The notes under the pieces were generated by a model, which was given only the letters and a program-made list of their open reading frames with translations, had not been told where the DNA came from and did no database searches. Source: Bufo bufo (Eukaryota; Chordata; Amphibia; Anura; Bufonidae). From it: a DNA stretch of 64,000 bases. Made by a program: the position numbers and the translations under genes. The DNA is taken from assembly GCF_905171765.1 (NCBI RefSeq), contig NC_053393.1:66619371-66683370 (forward strand), written 5' to 3'. This document shows positions 46,575 through 57,896 of the stretch, piece by piece; the first letter of the stretch is position 1; each line of letters starts with the position of its first letter.

Positions 46575-48172
46575 CAGTTGCAAGAAAAAGTATGTGAAGC
46601 CTTTGGAATAATATGGATTTCTGCACAAATTGGTCATAAAATGTGATCTGATCTTCGTCTAAGTCACAACAATAGACAATCACATTCTGCTTAAACTAAT
46701 AAACACACAAATAATTAAATGTTACCATGTTTTTATTGAACACACCATGTAAACATTCACAGTGCAGGTGGAAATAGTATGTGAACCCTTGGATTTAATA
46801 ACTGGTTGAACCTCCTTTGGCAGCAATAACTTCAACCAAACGTTTCCTGTAGTTGCAGATCAGACGAGCACAACGGTCAGGAGTAATTCTTGACTATTCC
46901 TCTTTACAGAACTGTTTCAGTTCAGCAATATTCTTGGGATGTCTGGTGTGAATCGATTTCTTGAGGTCATGCCAGAGCATCTCAATCGGGTTGAGGTTAG
47001 GACTCTGACAGGGCCACTCCAGAAGGTGTATTTTCTTCTGTTTAAGCCATTCTGTTGTTGATTTACTTCTATGCTTTGGGTCGTTGTCCTGTTGCAACAC
47101 CCATCTTCTGTTGAGCTTCAGCTGGTGGACAGATGGCCTTAAGTTCTCCTGCAAAATGTCTTGATAAACTTGTGAATTAATTTTTCTTTCGATGATAGCA
47201 ATCCATCCAGGCCCTGATGCAGCAAAGCAGCACCACCATACTTCACAGTTGGGATGAGGTTTTGATGTTGGTGTGCTGTGCCTCTTTTTCTCCACACATA
47301 GTGTGTGTTTCTTCCAAACAACTCAACTTTGGTTTCATCTGTCCACAGAATATTTTGCCAGTACTGCTGTGGAAAATCCAGGTGCTCTTGTGCAAACTGT
47401 AAACGTGCAGCAATGTTTTTTTTGGACAGCAGTGGCTTCCTCTGTGGTATCCTCCCATAAAATCCATTCTTGTTTAGTGTTTTATGTATCATAGATTCGC
47501 TAACAGGGATGTTAACATATGCCAGAGACTTTTGTAAGTCTAGCTGACACTCTAGGATTCTTCTTCACCTCATTGAGCAGTCTGCGCTGTGCTCTTGCAG
47601 TCATCTTTACAGGACGGCAACTCCTAGGGAGAGTAGCAGCAGTGCTGAACTTTCTCCATGTATAGACAATTTGTCTTACCGTGGACTGATGAACAGCAAG
47701 GCTTTTGGAGATACTTTTATAACCCTTTACAGCTTTATGCAAGTCAACAGTTCTTAATCGTAGGTCTTCTGAGAGCTCTTTTGTGCAAGGCATCATTCAC
47801 ATCAGGCAATGCTTCTTGTGAAAAGCAAACCCAGAACTGGTGTGTGTTTTTTATAGGGCAGGGCAGCTGTAACCAACACCTCCAATCTCATCTCATTGAT
47901 TGGACTCCAGTTGGCTGACACCTCACTCCAATTAGCTCTTGGAGATGTCATTAGTCTAGGGGTTCACATACTTTTTCCAGCTGCACTGTGAATGTTTACA
48001 TGGTGTGTTCAATAAAAATATGGTAACATTTAATTCTTCGTGTGTTATTAGTTTAAGCAGACTGTGATTGTCCATTGTTGTGACTTAGATGAAGATCAGA
48101 TCACATTTTATGACCAATTTGTGCAGAAATCCATATCATTCCAAAGGGTTTACATACTTTTTCTTGCAACTG
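46575..48172 (-). mobile_element. Tc1-C: complete but mutated Tc1 element
   Basis: 1,598 bp between TA dinucleotides (46573-46574 and 48173-48174). Inverted repeats of ~215 bp start CAGTTGCAAGAAAAAGTATG at both ends and finish with an inner copy of the AGTATGTGAACCC motif, so it is IR/DR-like as in Tc1-B but a different family. The two repeats are highly similar, yet the transposase has a stop and frameshifts. It sits inside hAT-4. Confidence 0.92.
46795..47796 (-). pseudogene. Tc1-C transposase, disrupted
   Basis: Starting at 47796 ([15 protein letters not shown]), the helix-turn-helix region runs to ~47530, where a frameshift occurs near RVSARLTKV. The second frame (47492-47139) carries LWTDETKVELFG, the first catalytic Asp. 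After another shift near 47230 the third frame (47295-46894) carries QQDNDPKH and [12 protein letters not shown], the second Asp and the Glu. A single stop (Glu-Glu-stop, just after FCKEE) precedes the normal Tc1 ending AAKGGSTSY, closing near 46795. All catalytic residues survive; about three lesions inactivate it. Confidence 0.9.
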
Positions 48173-48179
48173 TATTCAT

Positions 48180-48414
48180 AAGACAAAGGCCATTCTTTGT
48201 TCTGGGTGGTGGCGGATATGTGTGGGCTGGCATGAGGAAATTCAATTACACGTGGTCATCACAGGTGTTGAATTCCTCCGAGATCCATGCCTCATTCATT
48301 TTTAGAAATGTGAGGTAGTCCACACTGTCATGAACTAGGCGAGTGCGCTTATCGGTCATGATCCCCCCTGCTGCGCTGAACGTCCTTTCGGACAGGACAC
48401 TCGACGAGGGGCAA
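48180..48414 (-). pseudogene. hAT-4 transposase, C-terminal dimerisation segment
   Basis: In minus-strand translation this reads CPSSSVLSERTFSAAGGIMT, then DKRTRL and LTFLKMNEAWI, the canonical hAT C-terminus with the catalytic Glu in SERTF. It is cut at 48414 by the CR1 insertion. The preceding residues (LDLWPELAQFAMELLA) lie at 50341-50440, and joining across the CR1 restores the frame. Confidence 0.85.
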
Positions 48415-50339
48415 CCAAAACGAGGATGACAGGCAAATTTATAAGATTAGGCAGAGAGAAGCCAAACAATTTATAAGAGCTTCTAAAGCACAGGCAGAAG
48501 AGAAATTAGCTCAGTCAGTGAAATAAGGCGATAAGACATTCTTCAGATACATAAATGAAAAAAGGAAACTAAAACAAGGAATTACCAAATTAAAAACAAA
48601 AGAAGGAAGGTGTATGGAAGAAGATAAAGAACTAGCTGACTGCCTCAATGAATACTTCTGTTCAGTTTTTACAAAGGAAAATGAAGGAAAAGGACCTCAG
48701 TTAGGAAAGAAGACTAATAAATCTTTTGATGCATGTGTCCTTACAGAGGAAGAGGTTCTAAGTTAGCTGTCTAAAATTAATACAAATAAGTCACAGGGGC
48801 CTGATGGGATACACCCAAAGCTATTAAAAGAGCTCAGCGGCGAACTAGCAATACCATTAACAGATTTATTTAACCAATCACTGGCAACAGGAGTCGTCTC
48901 AGAAGATTGGAAATTGGCAAATGTTGTGCCCATTTACAAGAAAGGTAGTAGTGAGGAATCGGGCAACTATAGGCCAGTAAGCCTGACATCAATAGTGGGG
49001 AAATTAATGGAAACCATACTTAAGGAGAGGATTGTGGAACATCTAAAATCCCATGGATTAAAAGATGAAAAACAGCATGGGTTTACTTCAGGGAGATCAT
49101 GTCAAACTAATCTTATTGATTTTTTTGATTGGGTGACTAAAATAATAGATGGCGGAGGTGCAGTAGACATCTCTTATCTGGACCTTAGTAAGGCTTTTGA
49201 TACTGTCCCACATAGAAGGCTTATCAATAAATTGCAGTCTTTGTGCGTGGACTCCCATATTGTTGAATGAATTAGGCAGTGGCTGAGGGACAGACAACAG
49301 AGGGTTGTAGTCAATGGAGTATATTCAGACCATGGTCTTGTTACCAGTGGGGTACCTCAGGGATCTGTTCTAAGACCCATATTGTTTAATATCTTTATCA
49401 GCGAAATTGCAGAAGGCCTCGATGGTAAGGTGTGTCTTTTTGCTGATGACACAAAGATTTGTAACAGGGTTGATGTTCCTGGAGAGATACACCAAATGGA
49501 AAAGGATTTAGGAAAACTAGAGGAATGGTCAAAAATCTGGCAACTAAAATTTTATGTTGATAAGTGCAAGATAATGCACCTGGGGCATAAAAACCCAAGA
49601 GCAGAATATAAAATCAGTGATACAGTCCTAACCTCAGTATCTGAGGAAAGGGATTTAGGGGTCATTATTTCAGAAGACTTAAAGGTAGGCAGACAATGTG
49701 ATAGAGCAGCAGGAAATGCTAGCAGAATGTTTTGGTGTATAGGGAGAGGCATTACCAGTAGTAAGAGGGAGGTGCTCATGCCGCTCTACAGAGCACTAGT
49801 GAGACCTCATTTGGAATATTGTGGGCAGTACTGGAGACCATATCTCCAGAAGGATATTGATACTTTGGAGAGAGTTCAGAGAAGAGCTACTAAACTAGTA
49901 CATGGATTGCAGGATAAAACTTACCAGGAAAGATTAAAGGACCTTAACATGTATAGCTTGGAAGAAAGACAAGACAGAGGGGATATGATAGAAACTTTTA
50001 AATACATAAAGGGAATCAACAAGGTAAAAGAGGAGAGAATATTTAAAAGAAGAAAAACTGCTACAAGAGGACATAGTTTTAAGTTAGAGGGGCAAAGGTT
50101 TAAAAGTAATATCAGGAAGTATTACTTTACTGAGAGAGTAGTGGATGCATGGAATAGCCTTCCTGCAGAAGTGGTAGCTGCAAATACAGTGAAGGAGTTT
50201 AAGCATGCATGAGATAGGCATAAGGCCATCCTTCAAATAAGATAGGGACAAGGGCTATTCATAGTATTCAGTATATTGGGCAGACTAGATGGGCCAAATG
50301 GTTCTTATCTGCCGACACATTCTATGTTTCTATGTTTCT
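48415..50339 (+). mobile_element. 5'-truncated CR1-clade LINE
   Basis: It contains the reverse transcriptase and C-terminal part of a CR1-type ORF2, then a 3' UTR with GGCAGACTAGATGGGCCAAA and a tail of TTCTATGT repeats (about 50320-50339), as expected for CR1. The endonuclease region is absent (5' truncation). Insertion into hAT-4 is exact to within a base, with no evident target duplication, which also fits CR1. Confidence 0.88.
48430..50212 (+). pseudogene. CR1 ORF2: reverse transcriptase, three nonsense codons
   Basis: A single frame is preserved from the pre-RT region (YINEKRKLKQGITKLKTKEG) through GPDGIHPKLLKEL, VVPIYKKGSSEESGNYRPVS, YLDLSKAFDTVPH, GVPQGSVL, the active-site FADDT (near 49440) and the CR1-typical C-terminus (DLGVIISEDL, RPHLEYC, RVQRRATK, FTERVVDAWNSLP) to a stop at 50210. 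Three in-frame stops interrupt it near 48525, 48763 and 49267; no frameshift is visible. This argues for modest age. The endonuclease is missing, so it would be dead on arrival even without the stops. Confidence 0.88.
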
Positions 50340-52436
50340 AAGCCAAGAGTTCCATGGCAAATTGTGCCAGCTCTGGCCACAGGTCAAGCTTGCACACCCA
50401 GTAGTCCAGGGGTTCCTCGCTTCTCAGAGTGTCCACATCGACCGTTAACCCGATCTAGTCGGACACCTGTCGGTCTAGGCGTTTCTTGAGGCTGGATCCG
50501 GAGGGGGGCTGTCGATGGGTTGCAAGAATGATCTCATATCCAAAGTGACCAACACATATTCAAACCACCCTCTTCTTGCCGGCGCGGTAGGATTGGTACC
50601 CACACCAATTTCGCTGTGGGTGGAAATTCCTCTGCCAGCGCCCACAACAGCAGAATGCAGCATCTCTCACAGCAAGGCCTGGAAATGCCCTCTGTGATGC
50701 TGGTAACATGTTCGCCATTTTGTGTTTGTACCGGGGGTCTAAGTACGTTGCCACCTAGTACCGGTCCTTGACATTTATGCTTTTTATACGGGGGTCCCTC
50801 TTCAAAGCTGGAGCATGAAGGCCCCCATTTGCACTAAATTGAAGGCGGTGGAGCGCCCTGGCTCCTGCTCATCGCCCAGGAGAATGTTGTCCTCGGTCTC
50901 CTCCCCCCAGCCACAAACACCAGGAATACCCTAAAAGTTTAAAGTCACCCTCAAAGCCTGCTCTTCTTGCTCTTTCTCCTCCTCCTCCCCCCAGCCACCA
51001 ACCTCCTCTGATTCCTCTTCACACTCCTGCTGACTTGTCTCAGATGGAGTAGCCCTCCTGGGAATACATTCAGCATTGCAACTTCCTCATCTTCCACCCC
51101 CTCTCCTCGATGGCTTGATCAATGAAATGACACAATGCATGCTCCAGAAAGAAGGCGTAAGGTACGATGTAACTGATGGCGCCCTGGCTGCGACTGACCA
51201 GTTTGGTGATCTCATCAAATGGCCGCAGAAGTCTGCATGTGTCACACATGAGCAGCCACTGGCGCGGTGAAAAGAAACCAAGCACCCCAGAATCCGTCCT
51301 GCTGCAGAGTTCGTACAGGTAGTCGTTAACAGCACGTTGCTGCTGGAGCAGCCTATCAAGCATATACAAGGTGGAGTTCCAGTGCGTCGGACAAGTGGTG
51401 TCGCCGCTGAATGTCAGCAAGGCGTGCCATGGCCATGTAAGATCTTCTAAAATGGCCAGAGATTTTCCTGGTCTGCCGCAAGATATCCTGGACCCCGGGG
51501 TATTTAGCAATGAATCGCTGCACGACTAAGTTCAGAGCATGTGCCATGCACAGCACGTGTGTCATTTTGCCCTGTTTCAGCGCGCTCAGCAGAATGGCAC
51601 CATTGTCGCACACTACTTTACCAACTGTCAAATTGAGCGGGGTTAGCCACTGATCGGCCTGTGACTGCAGAGCTGAAGGCAGTGCAGGTCCGGTGTGGCT
51701 CTTGGCTTCCAGGCACAACAGCCGCAGCACAGCATGGCAACGTCTCACCTGGCACGTTCAATAGGTTCTGGGGAGCTTGGGGGGGTGCAGCGGAAGAGGC
51801 GGTAGCAGTGGAATGGGAGGAGTCAGCCAAGGAGGAGACGGAGGATGGAGTAGGAGGAGGAGGAGAAGAGGCAGGCCTGCATGCAATATATTTCCTTCCA
51901 TTGCGGTGTGCAAAATGGCCACAAATTTTCTAAAGGTCTCCGAGTCCACTAGTTTATATGGCAGTAGTTGGCAGGCTAGCAGTTCTGACAAGCCAGCGGT
52001 CAGCCATTGGGCAAGAGGATTATCGAGCATCATCAACTTTTTATGCTCGAACATTTGGGCCATGGAAGCCTGCCTTCTGCCAGATGAATGCGACAACGGC
52101 ACGGGGGAAAGTGCAGTGAAGGACAAATGGGAGGAGAAGGAGAAGAGGCAGGATATGGATCGCCGGGAGTATGGCTTTGTGGGTTCTGCCTGCGTTGCTC
52201 TCACTGGGCTCGGTGATGGGGGGCTAGGTGCCTTCGTAAGGCAGCCATCCCTAGGTGAGTGTTGGGCTTACCGTGACTTATGCGTTGACAGCATAGGCTG
52301 CATATGGCAACGCTATTGTCAGCAACTTACACGTTAAAAAAAGCCCACACTGTGGAGCCATGTGTCGGCGTCCTGGGAGCGCAAGATGAGACCGTGCATG
52401 GTGGATGGCATGCTCCAGATACATTTGCAGTCTGCT
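50340..52436 (-). pseudogene. hAT-4 transposase, BED finger to pre-dimerisation region
   Basis: Read leftwards from ~52436: a BED-finger region (VWAFFNV, a stop, then ADNSVAICSLCCQRIS near 52300-52360). A Ser/Pro-rich segment with FEHKKLMMLDNPLAQWL and LPYKLVDSETFRKF follows (52204-51758). A gap is next, where the LTTDxWTS block should be. Then VCDNGAILLSALKQGKMTHV with the second Asp (51748-51356), THWNSTLYMLDRLLQQQRAV (51510-51070), and ATYLDPRYKHKMANM (50754-50560). The first catalytic Asp region is deleted and there are several frame changes. The arrangement is that of a ZBED-type hAT transposase, from a family distinct from hAT-1 and hAT-3. Confidence 0.8.
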
Positions 52437-52439
52437 TTT

Positions 52440-54260
52440 TGTCACCTCATCCAGCAAAAAATGAGCCCCCACACAAGACCATAGCCAGAAAAAAAAAAAA
52501 TATATAGTTCTATGAAAATTGCAACACAAATTAAAAAAATTTTCAAAAAATGCTCTAATTGTATAAAATTTAAAAAATAAACAAAAAATAGACATATTTG
52601 GTATCGCCGCATCTGTAACAATTGGCTCTACAAAAATATCACATGATCCACCCCATAAAATGAACGATGTAATAAAAAACTAATAAAAATTATGCCGAAA
52701 CAGTTTTTTAGTCACCTCACCTCACAAAAAACATATCAATCAAAAACTCGTAAGTAACCTAAAATGGTAGCAATCCACCTCACCTCATCCCGCAAAAAAC
52801 AAGCCTTCACACAAGACTATAGCCAAAAAAATTGAAAAAAAAATGGCTCTAAGAACATGATTTTTTTTTTCTAAAAATGTTTTTATTGTGTAAGATATAA
52901 AAAAAAGTTGACATATTTGGTATTGTTGCATTCATAATGACTGGATCTATCAGAATATCACATGATCTACCCCATCAAGTGAACGGTGTAAACAAAAAAA
53001 ATAGAAAAATGACACCAAACTTGGTTTTTTGTGACTACACCTCCCAAAAATGAGATAAAAAGCAACCAGAAAGCCAAATACGAAATAAGCCCTCACACAG
53101 CTCATTCAACAAAAAATAAAAAAGTTATTGCTCTTAAAAACATGACAGAAAATTCCATGTTAGAAAATCCAGATGCCGCTACTTCCCTTCTGAGCCCTGG
53201 CATAACCCCAGATAACAGTTTACGGCCACAATTGGGGTGTTACTGTATTCAGGAGAAAGTGGGTAGCAAATTGGGGGGGGGGATATTCTCCTGTTATCTT
53301 TTGTGAAAAAGAAAGTTTGGGCCTAAAGCACCATTTTGTTGTAAAAAAAAAAAAAAAAAATTTCACACTCAAGTATTAAAAATTCTATGAAATAGCTGTT
53401 GAGTGAAGTACTTGCTACAATTCCTTGGGTGGTGTATACAAAATGTGGTCACATTTGGGGGGTTTTCACTGTGCAGTTACCTCAGGGCCTCTTCAAATGC
53501 AACATGGTGCCCAAAGACCATTCCAGCAAAATCTGCCCTCCAAAAACCATATGGCACTCCTTGCCTTCTGTGCCCTGTCGTGTGCCGAAACAGCAGTATA
53601 CGACCACATATGCGGTGTTTCTGCAAACTGCAGAATCAAGGTAATAACGTTTGAGGTTTGTTTTGTTGTTAACCCTTGATGTGTTCAAGGAAAAAATTGA
53701 TTAAAATGGAAAATCTGCAAAAAAAAAGTGACATTTTGAAATTTCACCTCTATTTTGCTTTAATTCCTGTGGAATACCTAAAGGGTTAACAACATTTCTA
53801 AAACCAGTTTTGAATAGTTTGATAGGTGTCATTTCTAAAATGGGGTCATTTATGGGTTGGTTCTATTATGTAAGCCCCACAAAGTGACTTCAGAACTGGT
53901 CCTTAAAAATTTCTAAAATTGTTTCTAAAATTTTAAACTTAACGTCCTAACAAAATATAATTACATTACTAAAATGATGCCAACATAAAGTAGACATATG
54001 GGAAATGTTAATTAATATTTTATGAGGCATCACTATCTGTCTTAAAAGCAGAGAGATTAAAATTTAGAAAACTTTTTCACATTTTTGTTAACTTTTTGAT
54101 TTTTATTATAAATAAAAGGTAAAACATATCGACTCAAAATTACCATTAACATGAAGTACAATATGTCACGAGAAAACAATCTCAGAATGGCTTGGATAAG
54201 TAAAATCGTTCCAAAGTTATTACCACATAAAGTGATACATCAGATTTACAAAATTAGACC
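52440..54260 (+). repeat. Diverged relative of the 4.8-8.1 kb repeat
   Basis: It shares the internal ~350-bp tandem motif (TATTTGGTATCGCCGCATCT near 52598 and again near 52914; TCACATGATC-ACCCCAT) and the downstream AT-rich part (TATGGCACTCCTTGCCTTCTG near 53550; TCTATTATGTAAGCCCCACA near 53860) with 5779-7600. The long inverted arms are missing. Three ~83-codon overlapping frames at 53399-53679 match frames at 6645-6987, but all frames read the same repeat, so I do not call a gene. Confidence 0.75.
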
Positions 54261-54289
54261 TGGTCAGGGAGGGGGTAACTGGCCCGTTC

Positions 54290-54410
54290 TGGATGTGGTT
54301 AAGAACTTGTGTGAAAATCTGATGTAGTTTTAGGTCAAATTTATGCAGAAATATAGAAAATTCTGAAGGGTTCACAAAATTCCAAGCAACACTATTTACT
54401 ATGCTTCGAA
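54290..54410 (-). repeat. Tc1-like terminal remnant
   Basis: In complement it reads TTGTGAACCCTTCAGAATTT, TCTGCATAAATTTGACCTAA, then CATCAGATTTTCACACAAG. This matches the fragment at 30095-30150 and the ends of Tc1 elements. No transposase adjoins it. Confidence 0.55.
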
Positions 54411-55740
54411 GCACTGTTCTTCTGCCTGCACTGCTGGATAGAAGAAACTTGGTGGTCACTGGTCCAGTGTGCATGTTTACTGCCATAGAGAGATGGAGAT
54501 AAGCAGCTGCCAACACAACTGCCAACGCTCATCCTCTTATTGAAGAAACAACAAGCAGTATCCAACTGCTAACAGAGGTCTCCTCAAAGTTAAGTTATAC
54601 ACAGATTTCTTAATAGTAAAGGACATAGGGGGTCTGTTAAGGGAAATATGGCTTTCAGCCAGAACCTCATCCTGATGACCACACAAATATGCCTAATAAT
54701 TGGACCCTGTGGTATTCACCCATTCAGTATGGCCAGTAGCATTGTGTCCCTTGTTAGCATATCCTAGGCAGTTGAACAACATCCTCTTGACCAAGAGATG
54801 GGGGGAGATATTTGGGTGGTCACAGGGTGGAGTCTATGGTGGGGGGCTGGGACATAACAAGATATAGGTGTAAGTTGGGAGTAAGGCGGGGGCTTCTCTT
54901 CCTGGACACCGATGGATGCAGGAGCAAGCTAAGTTATATGTGTGCGTATGTGGGTATGTATATAAGTATAATATCCCAGTAGACTTTATATGTGTACATA
55001 TAGATATTAGCAGTCTGCAATTGTATTACCAGTTAGAATATATATGCTGTTTATGCATGAGTCTCTATATGTACATGTACTAATGGTCAGGTACTGGAGG
55101 TGAGTTGGTTAGAAGAGACTGTATATTGGTGGACTCTGGATATACTGTATATACATACACATTATTAGCCACATTTGCTTAGCATCCAGGGTGGACAGGA
55201 ACGGAGGTGGCTGTGTGTGGTGGTGTCCTCTATGTATTGTGTTATCTGTATCTCTATGTATAATGTCTATTGCTTTGTTATCTCCATGTTATCAGTAAAC
55301 TATTTTTATATATAAGTATCTGCGAGGGTTGTGTGTTGTTCCTGAGATATATGAAGGACTGGAAGAGGTGTAATTTTACACAGGATAATCGGGTTGTATG
55401 GGAAACAGGGCAATATACTAGGAATAGAATAGAAGGGATGGAAAACGGAGATATACATAAATCTCCATTTTCCAAGAGACAAAAATCCCCTCTTCAGGGT
55501 CATTTATCATGCTGAAATATGCCTAAATTAGGCGTTTTTTAGGCCCAGATTGCGTTGCAATAGTTAGTTGTGCCGCAATCTGCGACTTCTTCCCGCTCAC
55601 ACCATGTCCAAATAGGTGAGCGTGGTATCGGCGGGGAAGAGGATGGGCCGGCAGGTCTAAATTTAAAGCAGCTAGGAAGCTGACTTCATTTAGACGAGGC
55701 ACTGGATACGCCAAAGTTATGTAGATGCCGGTGCCCCATA
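54411..55740. other. Non-coding, unclassified
   Basis: It contains loose TATGTGTRCATAT-type simple repeats near 54940-55270 and no supported gene. Overlapping ~65-80-codon frames at 55270-55515 on both strands have no family resemblance. Confidence 0.4.
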
Positions 55741-55749
55741 TTTCTCAAA

Positions 55750-56060
55750 ATTGGTCTAAAGGAAATCTGGCTTAGTTGCCCCTAGCAACCATAGTTGCCC
55801 ATTTCATTTTTCAAAGCTCTTTTGAAAGTGAAAGGTGGAATCTGATTGGTTGCTATGGGCAACTAAGTCTGTTTTCCTTTACACCAGATTTGATAGATGA
55901 TCTCCATAATGCATAACTTTGACTGTGCAGTTTTGGCATCAGGTCCTGTTGACATCAGTCAACAAAGGAGTCTGTTTTCATTGCCCACGGAACCAATCAG
56001 AGCTTAGATTTTATTTCTTACACTGCTGTGGAAAAATGAAAGCTGGACTCTGATTGGTTG
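55750..56060. repeat. Short interspersed repeat with inverted symmetry
   Basis: CTTAGTTGCCCCTAGCAACC (about 55771) is mirrored by GGTTGCTATGGGCAACTAAG (about 55847), with TTTCAAAGC / TGAAAGTGAAAGGTGGAATC between. A second TCTGATTGGTTGCTA unit appears near 56052. It resembles a common amphibian/fish palindromic repeat, probably a MITE fragment. Confidence 0.55.
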
Positions 56061-56488
56061 CTATTGGAAGTACAGACAGGACAGTCTGGCCGTTAGACAG
56101 TGAGGCCTACAACATGCAGGCCATAATCCACACAATATTCATTTTATTACAGTGCTAATAATCAATATACATGTCTTTCAGGAGGGAAGAGGAGAGCTTA
56201 GTCAGCAGGGGGATGGCTATGTACACGATTAATGACTGAGAAGGAATTATTTTATCCACTTCCTGAATTGTTCTTTAGGTTCATTTTATAGCTGGGATAA
56301 TAATAACAGCTCGCTAAGGCCTGTGTGGAAAGAGGATTAAAGACATCAGTGCATCAAGAGGCATGGAATAAATGGAACTTCTAAGCCAGTATCACACACC
56401 GTCTAATCAAGTGTTTAGTCCATATAAACCGAATGGCAGATGGGAAATGTAGACAGCCATGCCATTCAATAGTACATTATGATATATA

Positions 56489-56602
56489 TAGGAGACACAT
56501 ATCTTCCCTCTTCATATATGAGGCCTGTCACTGCCTCACAATATATATTTTGTGAGGCAGCGACAGGCCTCATATATGAAGAAGGAAGATATGTGTCTCC
56601 TA
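56489..56602. repeat. Near-perfect 114-bp palindrome
   Basis: TAGGAGACACATATCTTCC, then CATATATGAGGCCTGTCACT, then GCCTCACA is followed by a ~9-bp AT loop and the inverted copy ending GGAAGATATGTGTCTCCTA. Only one or two mismatches were noticed. Confidence 0.92.
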
Positions 56603-56639
56603 GAATGGTGCAGGAAACCTATTAGAGGAGATGTATGGG

Positions 56640-57160
56640 ATGATTTGCTGTGTTTTCCCCACGATCACCTGGCCTGAGGTGAGGCTAGGTGCGATAATCA
56701 CTTGGGGATAAAGCAATCCTCAGTGTGTGAAGGGAGAAGTTAGGCCCCAGGGAACAGACCTGCAGAGGGCCTGTGTGGGGCACAAGGCTGAGGAAGCCTG
56801 AGTTTGGTGGGACCCAGCGACGCCCGAAGAAGAGAGGTGTTGCACGGCCAGAGTCAGGAGGACTGCTGTACCATATGCCCCCCAAGGTATTTTGCTGCTT
56901 CCACAGAAGAACTGGTGGGTTGCACTGGGCACAGCTAGGAGACTGTCTGACCGAAGCCAAATACCACAGTGTGAACACTGACCTAGCGGTGAGTTAGGGA
57001 GACCTCTGTATAGTGAGTGTCTAGCCGGCCAAGCGTTTATTGTTTTGTGTTGATGTAACACATTGTGAGGTAAGCTGCGACTTCATGGTGCCAAATGAAG
57101 CCAAACTTGGAAGTGTGATGTGCTGTATGACAAATAAAGCACTGTTTGAGCTTGAAAACC
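56640..57160 (+). repeat. Possible LTR fragment with polyadenylation signal
   Basis: GC-richer sequence with AGGGCCTGTGTGGGGCACAA leads to GTATGACAAATAAAGCACTG, an AATAAA signal near 57134, then a G/T-rich stretch. This resembles the R-U5 part of an LTR, but there is no partner, PBS or coding region. Frames of 97 and 113 codons on the minus strand are not convincing. Confidence 0.25.
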
Positions 57161-57449
57161 CCCTGTTTGATGAGAAGTCTGTCATTGCCGACATCTGAGA
57201 AAGAGCGATCCCTTACAATATGTACACCGTTTATACTGTATAGAATATAGACACACATACATAGAAACAGTGGGAAACTGCCCCATAACAATGCCAGCCA
57301 TTGTGCCACCATAGTATGCCGTGTGAGAGAATACACACAGCTAGGACTGAAAGCCTCTGTATTTTATATCTGGCATGTACTTTATTTCATAATAATATAA
57401 CGTATATTTAATATATTTTAGTACCATACTGACTTAATAGGATGAAAGA
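57161..57449. other. Spacer before the Ngaro-like element
   Basis: AT-rich DNA in which I see nothing I can assign. Confidence 0.4.
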
Positions 57450-57867
57450 TCACTTCAGTCAGCTGCCCGACCTGCCACCCAAAATATCCTCACTTCCCAA
57501 AAAACACTCTGAAGACAACTTCTTGGTATAAATGGCCGTAGCAGCCCGTTTATTAAACAAACAAATAAATTCTTCATCAACTTTCTTTTAATGATCACAA
57601 TCATAAACACATAAATAAAGTGCAATAAATTCCAACACATTGAGAAAGTATCCTAGAAGGCAACCCAAGCAAGCTGCGTTCTTCACTCCCCATCTCCACT
57701 TGATTTTCCACCATACCCTTGGCCACAGTCACCGACCCAAAGGTACCAAATCCTCCAAATTATATCTCCATCCACCCCTGTAAGCATTTTAGCCCAAACA
57801 GGAGCCCCAGCCATCAGCTTACCGAACCTCATGAGATGCATGCTCCAACGTGTCATGCACCTCTTAA
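57450..57867 (-). other. 3' terminal part of the Ngaro-like element
   Basis: It continues the Ngaro sequence across the Gypsy-B insertion: TTAAG at 61227-61231 in complement joins TTAAGAGGTGCATGACACG here. A complement AATAAA signal lies at 57549-57554. No open frame of note. Confidence 0.65.
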
Positions 57868-57896
57868 TGTCACACCGGTGACAGGTTTTAGAAGGT

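Larger units (their letters stand above)
45696..52440 (-). mobile_element. hAT-4: third hAT family, with nested Tc1 and CR1
   Basis: It begins TAGTGATGGATGAAC at 45696, a hAT-like end, directly after the Gypsy-A integrase. It contains a perfect-looking hairpin, a tandem array, Tc1-C, the transposase C-terminus (about 48200-48414), a CR1 copy, and the rest of the transposase (50340-52440). The far terminus and the second copy of a CCCAGGAG duplication were not found. The BED region meets an unrelated repeat at ~52440, so the 5' end is lost or displaced. Confidence 0.75.
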
